A stretch of 64,000 nt of DNA from contig NZ_ANFZ01000005.1 in the NCBI RefSeq assembly GCF_000331245.1, positions 21,987-85,986 of the forward strand, in the 5' to 3' direction. The notes under the pieces were generated by a model that was given only the letters and a program-made list of their open reading frames with translations, was not told the DNA's origin and searched no databases. The translations under genes were made by a program, and so were the position numbers. Positions 8,521 to 15,776 of this stretch are shown here, piece after piece (position 1 is the stretch's first letter; every line of letters begins with the position of its first letter). Origin of the DNA: Blastomonas sp. AAP53. Its GTDB lineage: Bacteria > Pseudomonadota > Alphaproteobacteria > Sphingomonadales > Sphingomonadaceae.

Positions 8521-9885
8521 TTATCCGACTGTCGGATATTTCCGCCCCCAGATGCCGATGATCGCGGCCCCGGTCAGCGTCAGCAGCGGCGGGATCAGCC
8601 CGAAGGCCAGGCCGACGCCCAGCACCGCACTCTCGCTCTGCGGCAGGCCCGCCACCGCGCGCGCGGCATCGAAGCCGAAGGCGGAGAGCACGAGGCCCGT
8701 GAGCAATGTGCCGCCCAGCGCGAACGCGATCTTGTCCGCCGCGATCCAGGCGGCGGAATACAGGCCGGAATGCTCGGCATCGTCAGCGGCGATGTCAGCC
8801 AGCATCGAAAAGCCGATAACGGTCCATCCCGAATTGCCGATGGCGGCGGTAAAGGCGAGCAGATAGGCGACCTCGATCGGCTGGTCGGCCAGCACCAGCC
8901 AGACCATGTAGCTCAGCGAATAGATCACGGAGCCTGCGATGAACGCAGCAGGCTTGCCGAAGCGGCCTGCGACCCAGACCCACATCGGTTGCGCGGCGAT
9001 GATGCCAACACAGGCGCACAGGATGATCACGCCGATCACCTGCAGCGCATCGGTGCGTCCCGACTGATAAGTGAGGAAATAGAGCATGGTCGCATAGCCC
9101 ATGCCGCTTCCCGTCAGCTGGAGGAAGTTGGCGGCAAACAGGCTGGCGAAGCGGCGTTTGGTGAACAGCCCGCCGATCGCGCCGATCCGCAGCGGCGGCA
9201 GCGCAGGACCGCCCTGTGCGCCGTCAGCCTTGCGCCCGATGCCGAAGAACGCCAGCAGCAGCGAAGCCGAGGCGATGACCGACAGCACCATCGCCATCTG
9301 CCTGTATCCGCCCGCGCCGCCGCCGAAATGTTCGACCAGCGCCGGGGCGACCGCGCCTGCGGTCAATACGCCCACGGCCGTGAACACCAGTCGCCACGCC
9401 ATCAGCACGGTACGCTGGCGCTCGTTCGAGGCGAGTTCGCCCGCGATCGCCAGATAGGGAACCGAGAAGGTCGCGAACACCATCATGTAGAGGCTGAAGG
9501 TCATCACCACCCAGGCGACGCGCAGCGCGTTACCGTCCTCTGGCACGCGAAACAGCAGGTTGAGCGCGACGGGTGCCAGCACCGCGCCGATCAGCAGCCA
9601 GTAGCGGCGCGGCATCCGTGCCTTGAATCGGTCGGACAGCATGCCGGCGGCAAAGTCGCTGCCCACGCCGAACACCAGCTTGGGCAGGAAGATCGCAGCG
9701 CCTGCCAGCGCCACATCCATGCCCACGACATTGGTGAGGAAGAACAGCAGCAGCAGCGAGGGGATGTCGCGAAAGATCTGCCCCGCGATCTGCCCGACGC
9801 CATAGCCCATCTGCCCACCGAGCGAGAGCCGCCCCTCGGCGGTGGGCGGAGCGGCTACCGCCAGGGCTTCCACCGGTGCTGTCAC
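8521..9885 (-). CDS. GPH-family (MelB-like) MFS transporter
   Basis: This 454-residue protein has about twelve hydrophobic segments and the GPH-type opening GQMGYGVGQIAGQIFRDIPS, followed by a long loop pattern like that of MelB-type sodium or proton symporters. Members import glycosides, uronides and related compounds at the inner membrane; sphingomonads also place them in aromatic catabolic loci. The start at 9885 overlaps the stop of the DUF1838 gene by four bases, so the two are translationally coupled. The substrate is unknown, but co-transcription with a DUF1838 gene ties transport to this pathway. Confidence 0.85.
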   Translation of the reverse strand: MTAPVEALAVAAPPTAEGRLSLGGQMGYGVGQIAGQIFRDIPSLLLLFFLTNVVGMDVALAGAAIFLPKLVFGVGSDFAAGMLSDRFKARMPRRYWLLIGAVLAPVALNLLFRVPEDGNALRVAWVVMTFSLYMMVFATFSVPYLAIAGELASNERQRTVLMAWRLVFTAVGVLTAGAVAPALVEHFGGGAGGYRQMAMVLSVIASASLLLAFFGIGRKADGAQGGPALPPLRIGAIGGLFTKRRFASLFAANFLQLTGSGMGYATMLYFLTYQSGRTDALQVIGVIILCACVGIIAAQPMWVWVAGRFGKPAAFIAGSVIYSLSYMVWLVLADQPIEVAYLLAFTAAIGNSGWTVIGFSMLADIAADDAEHSGLYSAAWIAADKIAFALGGTLLTGLVLSAFGFDAARAVAGLPQSESAVLGVGLAFGLIPPLLTLTGAAIIGIWGRKYPTVG

Positions 9886-10919
9886 GGACGCGGCGGCGCA
9901 GGCGGAAAGCTGGGCGCTGCGGGCGGCTGCGGCGGGGTCCAGCCCTGCGGTACCGGTGCAGGTTTCTGGGTCGACTTGTAGTTTTCAAGGCTGGACAGCG
10001 ACGGACCATAATCCTCGGTCGGGGCCGTCAGATAGCCCGGATCAATCTTGCGCGCGGCCTCCACCAGATCGGCAGGCAGATCGGCGATCCCATTGGTCAT
10101 CGTGCCGAAGGAGGCGAAATAGTTGATGAATCCGGGCGCCTGCCCCATCAGCATCCACGGCAGCCACGGCGTGATCCGCGACCAGGTGCCGGTGACCGGG
10201 ATCGCGGTCAGCTTGCGGTTCTCGATATCCGCCTGCTTCACGAAGAACAGGAAGTGCTCGGACACGCGGTTGAAGGTGCCTGCCGATTCGCGCGGCCAGT
10301 CCTTGGGCTGCAGCGAAGCGGGGTAGAACAGGTCGATACCGGTCTCGAGGATCAGCGTGCCATTGGGGCCTTGGCTCCAGTCGAGCAGGAAGGGCTCTGC
10401 CGCGCGCTTGTCGGTGTTCAGCCCGCCATAGCTGGGCGGCTGGGGCTTGGTATCGCGGATATCGTAGTTGAACGGATCGTTGGCGATCGGCACCACCTTG
10501 ACCGTCTCGCCGGTATAGGGGTTCTTCCAGCTGTCCATGATCTTGCCGGTTTCGAGGTCACGGTAGAACACGACCTCCTTCAGCACCCGCCGCCAGTTTC
10601 CATCGGGCAGGCGCAGCGTGCGGACGACCGAAAAACCGTCGATCTTGAACAGCGGGCGCACCTTTTCATTGTCGCGCACGCCATAGACGGTGCCGGTGAT
10701 GCGGCTGACCTTCTGCTTGGTGGTATCGATTTCGCCGTCGATCCGCGCATAGGTATCGCGGTTCCAGACGGGATCCTTGAAATCGACCTTGGAAACAAAC
10801 TCCGGAGCCTTGGCAGCGAACGCTGGCGCCGCGGTGGCCGAGAGCCCCGCCAGCATCAGCCCACCCGCGACCAGGCCAAGCGACAGCCGTCCGATAAATC
10901 CTGAAGCCTTGCGTGCCAT
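9882..10919 (-). CDS. DUF1838 family protein with signal peptide
   Basis: The 345-residue protein starts at ATG 10919, six to eight bases after a perfect AGGAGG. A longer in-frame opening to 11102 lacks such a site and would overlap the divergent gene. The N-terminus is a signal sequence ending near AAPAFA. The DUF1838 core is visible as VVFYRDLETGKIMDSWKNP and GETVKVVP, and the tail is proline-rich. Export to the periplasm is likely; no biochemical role can be assigned. It leads an operon with the GPH transporter and is divergent from the methyltransferase. Confidence 0.8.
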   Translation of the reverse strand: MARKASGFIGRLSLGLVAGGLMLAGLSATAAPAFAAKAPEFVSKVDFKDPVWNRDTYARIDGEIDTTKQKVSRITGTVYGVRDNEKVRPLFKIDGFSVVRTLRLPDGNWRRVLKEVVFYRDLETGKIMDSWKNPYTGETVKVVPIANDPFNYDIRDTKPQPPSYGGLNTDKRAAEPFLLDWSQGPNGTLILETGIDLFYPASLQPKDWPRESAGTFNRVSEHFLFFVKQADIENRKLTAIPVTGTWSRITPWLPWMLMGQAPGFINYFASFGTMTNGIADLPADLVEAARKIDPGYLTAPTEDYGPSLSSLENYKSTQKPAPVPQGWTPPQPPAAPSFPPAPPRP

Positions 10920-10994
10920 CACGTCCTCCTGTTGGCGCTGCGTTATTGCTACAGATTGATGGCAACTGGCCAGCCCCATCGGAACTTGTGCACA

Positions 10995-11014
10995 ACTATC
11001 CACGCACCGGATAT
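10995..11014 (+). promoter_or_regulatory. Cluster A regulatory element, copy 3
   Basis: The site reads ACTATCCACGCACCGGATAT in the divergent region between the DUF1838/transporter operon and the methyltransferase. It keeps TATCC but its core arms are imperfect. A separate perfect palindrome TTGTGCACAA overlaps its left end at 10986-10995. Confidence 0.4.
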
Positions 11015-11107
11015 ACCCGGCCAGCCAAGCTTGCCTAAGGACGCCACAATCGGCGACACTGGCGCTGGCCGATCGACCCACCAGGCCGCGAAATGGAGAC
11101 ATGCCTT

Positions 11108-12331
11108 ATGCTCAACTGCTTCCAACAGGCGCACCACGCGATGCTGCCCGTGCCGACGCATGACGAGGCATCGCGCCAGGAATTTGCCAAGAGCCTCAAG
11201 GGCTTCATCCAGTCCGGGCTGCTGCCGGGCCTTGCCCCCGTTTATCAGACACGCGCCGCCAAGGCATTCGAGCGCGAGCACGGCCGCAAGCCCGAAGACC
11301 GCCGCGATATCCGCACCGCGATGGTGCCCGACCCGTATTTCCAGCTCTATGCCTCGATCAACCGCATCGCGCAGGAGCTGCTGTGGGAAGCGACCAACCT
11401 GTCGGTCGAGCGCGAACTGCCCGAACTGATCGCCAAGGCCAAGGAACTGAGCGCCTCGACCAACGCGCAGCTGGTGATGCCCGAGGGCTTCGTAGCCCCG
11501 CGCTATGTCACCGCGCTCGACATCCACTGCATGCCGGGCGGCTATGCCAGCGAGGTGTGCGAGGACGACGTCTCGGTCGGCGTGCTCTACGATCGCGGCG
11601 TGTTTCTGTATTCGATGGGCTATGGCGGGCCGCACAACGACGACATGGGCCGGTCGGTGTGCAACTATATCAAGCGCAACCGCCCCGATTTCGCGCCGCG
11701 CCGTATCCTCGACATGGGCTGCACGGTTGGCCACTCGACCCTGCCGTACAAGGAATATTTCCCTGACGCCGAAGTCTGGGGGATCGACGTCGGCGGCCCG
11801 TGCATCCGCTATGCCCATGCCCGCGCGGCAGCTCTGGGGCACGAGGTCAATTTCGCGCAGATGAACGCGGAGGAGACGAGCTTCCCCGACGGCCATTTCG
11901 ACCTCGTCGTCAGCCATATCCTGCTGCACGAAACCAGCGGCAAGGCGATGCCGCGCATCTTCAAGGAAGCCTATCGCCTGCTCGCTCCGGGCGGGCTGGT
12001 GATCCACGCCGATCTGCCGCCGTTCGATCTGATGGACCCGTTCACCCAGTTCATCCTCGACAACGAGACCTGGTACAACAACGAGCCGTTCTGGGGCGCG
12101 ATGCGCGACATGGACCAGATTGCCTTGTCCGAGGCGGCAGGCTTCCCCAAGGGCGAGACGCGCTTCACCACCGCGCCGATGGCGATCATGGAGTTCATGG
12201 GCGATGGCTATGCGGCAGAAGCCACGGAGAGCGTGGCAGATCGCGAATTCACTGCAGGTGAATTTGCCCCCGGCGGCGGTTGGGAAGTGCTGATTGCGCA
12301 GAAGCCCGTCGATTTTGCCGCAGCTGCTTGA
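11108..12331 (+). CDS. Class I SAM-dependent methyltransferase
   Basis: The 407-residue protein has an N-terminal region of about 190 residues of unknown fold, then a class I methyltransferase domain. Motif I is RILDMGCTVGHS at 199-210, the acidic ribose-binding loop is WGIDVGG at 224-230, and post-motif elements include HFDLVVSHILLHE. It would transfer a methyl group from S-adenosylmethionine to a small acceptor. ATG at 11108 is chosen because GGAG lies 8 bases upstream; ATG at 11093 is the alternative. The 120-residue gene starts 19 bases downstream. The acceptor is not predictable from sequence. Confidence 0.85.
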   Translation: MLNCFQQAHHAMLPVPTHDEASRQEFAKSLKGFIQSGLLPGLAPVYQTRAAKAFEREHGRKPEDRRDIRTAMVPDPYFQLYASINRIAQELLWEATNLSVERELPELIAKAKELSASTNAQLVMPEGFVAPRYVTALDIHCMPGGYASEVCEDDVSVGVLYDRGVFLYSMGYGGPHNDDMGRSVCNYIKRNRPDFAPRRILDMGCTVGHSTLPYKEYFPDAEVWGIDVGGPCIRYAHARAAALGHEVNFAQMNAEETSFPDGHFDLVVSHILLHETSGKAMPRIFKEAYRLLAPGGLVIHADLPPFDLMDPFTQFILDNETWYNNEPFWGAMRDMDQIALSEAAGFPKGETRFTTAPMAIMEFMGDGYAAEATESVADREFTAGEFAPGGGWEVLIAQKPVDFAAAA

Positions 12332-12350
12332 CACCAAGGATTACCGTTTC

Positions 12351-12713
12351 ATGACCGAAGCCACCGACCGCCCACACGTCATCAAGGACGCGAAGGGCAA
12401 GCGCCCGCAATTCTACAGCCAGCCGGGAATCGATCAGCTGATGTCGATGGTGATGGTGCTGGCCGGTGAAGTCTGCATGCTTCGCGACCGGATGGACGCG
12501 CAGGAGCGGGTCGCCAGGATGCACGGCATCAACCTGGCCGAGGGCATCGACGCGCTGAAGCTCGACGACGACGCGCTGCAGGCGCGCGAGGCCTATCGGC
12601 AGGATTTCCTCGACCGGCTGTTCTATCTTGCGCGCAAGGAAGCGAGCGAAGCGGCAGCGCAGGAAAGCGACGAGGCCTATCGCGCGACGATCGCCGATAT
12701 CGCGGTCAACTAA
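12351..12713 (+). CDS. Small conserved-type protein of unknown function
   Basis: I do not recognise this 120-residue protein. It is charged and mostly helical in appearance, with QLMSMVMVLAGEVCMLRDRM near residues 25-44 and a C-terminal EASEAAAQESDEAYRATIAD. No signal peptide or membrane segment is seen. It begins 19 bases after the methyltransferase with AAGGA ten bases upstream, so it is probably a partner or accessory subunit of that enzyme. Its stop overlaps the stop of the convergent hydrolase gene. Confidence 0.7.
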   Translation: MTEATDRPHVIKDAKGKRPQFYSQPGIDQLMSMVMVLAGEVCMLRDRMDAQERVARMHGINLAEGIDALKLDDDALQAREAYRQDFLDRLFYLARKEASEAAAQESDEAYRATIADIAVN

Positions 12714-13606
12714 CGCCGCGTCAGCCGTTCTCCGGGCAGCGGTTCGCTGACCAGCCCTTCCAGATAGCTGTGCGCGCCGGGCTCATTGCGCAGCCATGCG
12801 CTGATCATCACCCGGCCAAGCTGTGCTGCCGAGCTGAGCTGTGCGGTCTGTTTCGGCCCGGGCAGCTCGGGACGGCAGATCGCTCCGCCGAAATAGTGAT
12901 CGACGCCATCGAGCACCAGCGCATAGCGGTTACCGCCCGCTGGCGCGGATTCATAGGCCAGCAGGTGGTTTTCCCAGGCGCCGCCGGGCGGAATGTCCGC
13001 CGTGCCTGTCTGGATAAGCGCAGGAACCGCCAGCGTCGCATATCCCTTGGCATCGATCAGCGGCGCCATGGCGCCCGGCGGAGAATAAGCGAGCACCAGG
13101 GCGGCGCGCGGATCGGCGAGCGGCCCGGCAACGCCCTCGGGCAGCATCGGGGTTGCTCCGCCCAGCGCGAGCGCTGCCAGCGCGCCATAGCTATGCCCGG
13201 CAGCGACATAACGCTCTTCGCCCAGCATGGTGGAAAGCGCGCGCAGGTCCTCGATCCGCGCGGCCCAGCTGGCCATTCCGGCAAAGCGGTCATGGTCGGG
13301 GTGGTCGGTCGAATCGACATGCAGCGGTGCGATGACGCGAAAGCCTGCGCGCGTCCAATGCGCGAACAACTCGACATATTTCCACGGCGCAGACGCTGCG
13401 CCATGGCCGAAGATGATGGTGCCCTTCAAACGATCGGTCGGGTCATAGCGCCACGCGCGGCAGATCCTGCCCGAAGGGAGCGAGACGTCGATGACGGGCG
13501 TGCCGCGCAGGGCTGCATGCGCAGGCGCACAGGCCGCAGCCCCTAGCGCGAGGGCAGAGCCGACGAACATCCGGCGGGAAAGAGCATCGGTCATATCGAT
13601 ATCCAA
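12710..13606 (-). CDS. Exported alpha/beta hydrolase (dienelactone-hydrolase-like)
   Basis: The 298-residue protein begins with a twin-arginine-like signal (SRRMFVGSALALGAAACA), which also resembles a lipoprotein or secretion signal. The alpha/beta hydrolase core has the oxyanion region IIFGHGAASAPW, the nucleophile elbow AGHSYGALA and a C-terminal histidine in DGVDHYFGG. It probably hydrolyses an ester or lactone outside the cytoplasm. Its final codons overlap those of the convergent small gene by four bases. It is divergent from the DUF3089 gene, with a cluster A regulatory element between them. Confidence 0.82.
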   Translation of the reverse strand: MDIDMTDALSRRMFVGSALALGAAACAPAHAALRGTPVIDVSLPSGRICRAWRYDPTDRLKGTIIFGHGAASAPWKYVELFAHWTRAGFRVIAPLHVDSTDHPDHDRFAGMASWAARIEDLRALSTMLGEERYVAAGHSYGALAALALGGATPMLPEGVAGPLADPRAALVLAYSPPGAMAPLIDAKGYATLAVPALIQTGTADIPPGGAWENHLLAYESAPAGGNRYALVLDGVDHYFGGAICRPELPGPKQTAQLSSAAQLGRVMISAWLRNEPGAHSYLEGLVSEPLPGERLTRR

Positions 13607-13643
13607 TCAGTCGTCATGAAACGCGACCATTGTGCTTGGCGTT

Positions 13644-13663
13644 TCGTCCACCGTGCGGATAGT
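13644..13663 (-). promoter_or_regulatory. Cluster A regulatory element, copy 4
   Basis: Read on the minus strand the site is ACTATCCGCACGGTGGACGA. It lies between the divergent alpha/beta hydrolase and DUF3089 genes and matches the other five copies in ACTATCCGC and the spaced GG. Confidence 0.48.
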
Positions 13664-13735
13664 CTGCGCGCCGCTTCGCCCCGAAGCGCGTTTTGGCGGG
13701 ACGATCATGGCTTACAGGCAGCATCAGGAACAGTC

Positions 13736-14833
13736 ATGATGAAGAACCGCATCGCCCTTTGCGCGCTGGCGCTGATGTCCGGCACGATCGCGCTCGCGCA
13801 GGCACCACAGCCGTCGCCTCCGCCGCCCCCCGCGTTCGCCAGCCAGACCCCTGCCCCCGCGCCCGATTACGCGCAAGACAGCGCCTGGGCCGCGCTGCCC
13901 GGCATCGCAGGCCCGGCGCAGACCGTGCCGCAGGGTCACAAGGCGGTCACCGGCATGCAGGGTGTCGATGTGTTCTACGTCCACCCCACCACCTACCGAA
14001 CCCCCGATCGCTGGAACGCCGACCCCGCCGATGCGACGGTCAACGCCTGGACCGATGCCAGCGTGATCGCGCGGCAGGCGGCGGTTTTCAACGCCTGCTG
14101 CAACATCTTTGCCCCGCGCTATCGCCAGGCCTCGTTCCTCGCGACGCGCGACCGCTTCATGGAGGGCGATGGCGGAAAGGCCTATGCGCTGGCGTACTCC
14201 GATGTGCTCGCCGCGTTCGACCAGTGGCAGGCCACACGCAACGCTGGCCGCCCGTTCATCCTTGCAGGCCACAGCCAAGGCGGCGAAATGCTGATGCGGC
14301 TGCTCGCGGACCGGATCGACGACACGCCGCTGCAGAAACGGATGGTCGCGGCCTATGCGATCGGCATCGATTTTTCGGTTGGCTCTTTCGGTACCCGCTA
14401 TCGGACGCTCAAGCCCTGCGACACCCCGGTGCGCACCGGCTGCGTGCTCGCCTGGAACGCGGTGACGCCTGAGGCCGATCTCAAGATGCTGGGCGGGTTT
14501 GCCGGAGCGCGTTTCGTGCATATCCAGGGGCGCGAGGAAGGCAGAGAGCCGCTCTGCATCAACCCGCTGACCTTCGACATGGCCAGGCCCGCCGCGAGAC
14601 GCTCGGCTTCGAAGGGTGCGGTTCCGGGTGAGCCCGGCGAAGGCCCGGTACGTGCGCCCGTCGCGGGGAAGGTATCCGCACGCTGCGACAGCGGCTTTCT
14701 GGTGGTCGATGCCGACCCCGCGCTGGAGCTCAAGGCGTTGCCCGGCGGTAGCCTGCATTACCACGAATACGGGCTGTTCTACGCCAACATCCAGGCCAAT
14801 GTCGCCCGGCGGATCAAGGCCATGCGGCGCTGA
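13736..14833 (+). CDS. DUF3089 family, alpha/beta-hydrolase-like exported protein
   Basis: The 365-residue protein has a signal peptide (MMKNRIALCALALMSGTIAL) and then a proline-rich linker. The DUF3089 body includes DVFYVHPTTYRTPDRWN and the hydrolase elbow AGHSQGGEMLMRLL. The start at 13736 follows AGGAA by five bases; 13739 is nearly equivalent. DUF3089 proteins are lipase- or esterase-like, but no substrate is established to my knowledge. Its stop abuts the stop of the convergent DUF1838 gene with no gap. It may act in the periplasm together with the other exported proteins of this cluster. Confidence 0.8.
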   Translation: MMKNRIALCALALMSGTIALAQAPQPSPPPPPAFASQTPAPAPDYAQDSAWAALPGIAGPAQTVPQGHKAVTGMQGVDVFYVHPTTYRTPDRWNADPADATVNAWTDASVIARQAAVFNACCNIFAPRYRQASFLATRDRFMEGDGGKAYALAYSDVLAAFDQWQATRNAGRPFILAGHSQGGEMLMRLLADRIDDTPLQKRMVAAYAIGIDFSVGSFGTRYRTLKPCDTPVRTGCVLAWNAVTPEADLKMLGGFAGARFVHIQGREEGREPLCINPLTFDMARPAARRSASKGAVPGEPGEGPVRAPVAGKVSARCDSGFLVVDADPALELKALPGGSLHYHEYGLFYANIQANVARRIKAMRR

Positions 14834-15694
14834 TCAGGCCTTGGCATCCCAGAGCGGCGCGAGCAGCGACGCCGGGTCCTTGAACACCTCGGGCCGCCGT
14901 GCCTCAGTCGCTTCGAGCCAGGCAGGCGGCATCGAATCGCGGGTGGCATTCTGGCGACCCACGCCACTGGCGGTCAGATGGCCGGGATGGTCGCCCATTT
15001 CCAGCCACGGCCGCCAAGAGACGACATTGGTATAGCTGACGTTCGAGGTCACGCGCGTGGCCCCGGGCCGTTGCAGATCGCTCGCCTGCGCATGCATCAC
15101 GGTGCTGTCGGAATAGCGGAACGGCCTGGCCGCACCGGGAAAGCTCGCGGCGGACCGGATGCGCTCGGTCACCCAGACGTCGTTGCCGCGCGTCACGATG
15201 GGGAGCACCTCGTGCTCCAGCTGCAGCCCCGGCATTTCCTTGGGCAGATGAAACGACAGGTCCTTGCCGAACCGCGTCGAGGAGGGCGCAAAGCCGCCGC
15301 TGGGGATCTTGCAATCCTTGTTGGTATAGGGATTGCGGAAGGTATCGAGCGCCTTGCCGGTCGCAATGTCGGTGAACCAGGCGAGTTCGAACGTCACCTG
15401 CTGGTACGAGCCGTCGGCCAGCGCGCGGGTGCGCGAGAACACCGCAGAAACCACGTTGAACAGCGGGTCCATCCGGTCTTCGACCACGCCATAATAGTTG
15501 GCCTGCACCCAGTTGGTGACAAGGTCCTCGTCAAGCGCGCCGCGCATCATCAGGAAGGTGCGCTGGCGTCCCTCCAGGCTGGTCACATCGAGCGAGGAAG
15601 CGGTTGCAGCCGAGGCTGCGCGCAGCGAGCCCGGCACCCCCAGCGCAGCTCCGGTGGCCATCATTCCGGCAAGGGCTTCACGGCGTCGGATCAT
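14834..15694 (-). CDS. DUF1838 family protein, third copy
   Basis: The 286-residue protein starts with an arginine-rich export signal (MIRRREALAGMMATGAALG). It has the DUF1838 core YGVVEDRMDPLFNVVSAVF, then AWFTDIATGKALDTFRNP, parallel to the cores in the two other copies here. The C-terminal half contains VVSWRPWLEMGDHPGHL. It lies 82 bases downstream of the TonB receptor stop region on the same strand... in transcription order the receptor comes first, so co-expression is likely. The biochemical role is unknown. Confidence 0.78.
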   Translation of the reverse strand: MIRRREALAGMMATGAALGVPGSLRAASAATASSLDVTSLEGRQRTFLMMRGALDEDLVTNWVQANYYGVVEDRMDPLFNVVSAVFSRTRALADGSYQQVTFELAWFTDIATGKALDTFRNPYTNKDCKIPSGGFAPSSTRFGKDLSFHLPKEMPGLQLEHEVLPIVTRGNDVWVTERIRSAASFPGAARPFRYSDSTVMHAQASDLQRPGATRVTSNVSYTNVVSWRPWLEMGDHPGHLTASGVGRQNATRDSMPPAWLEATEARRPEVFKDPASLLAPLWDAKA

Positions 15695-15776
15695 GGCTGG
15701 CGGTCCTTGTACTGCAACGGCAGGGATGGAGAAAGACGGTGAGGGCGCGATCCGGTGCGGACCGCGCCCCTGCCTA

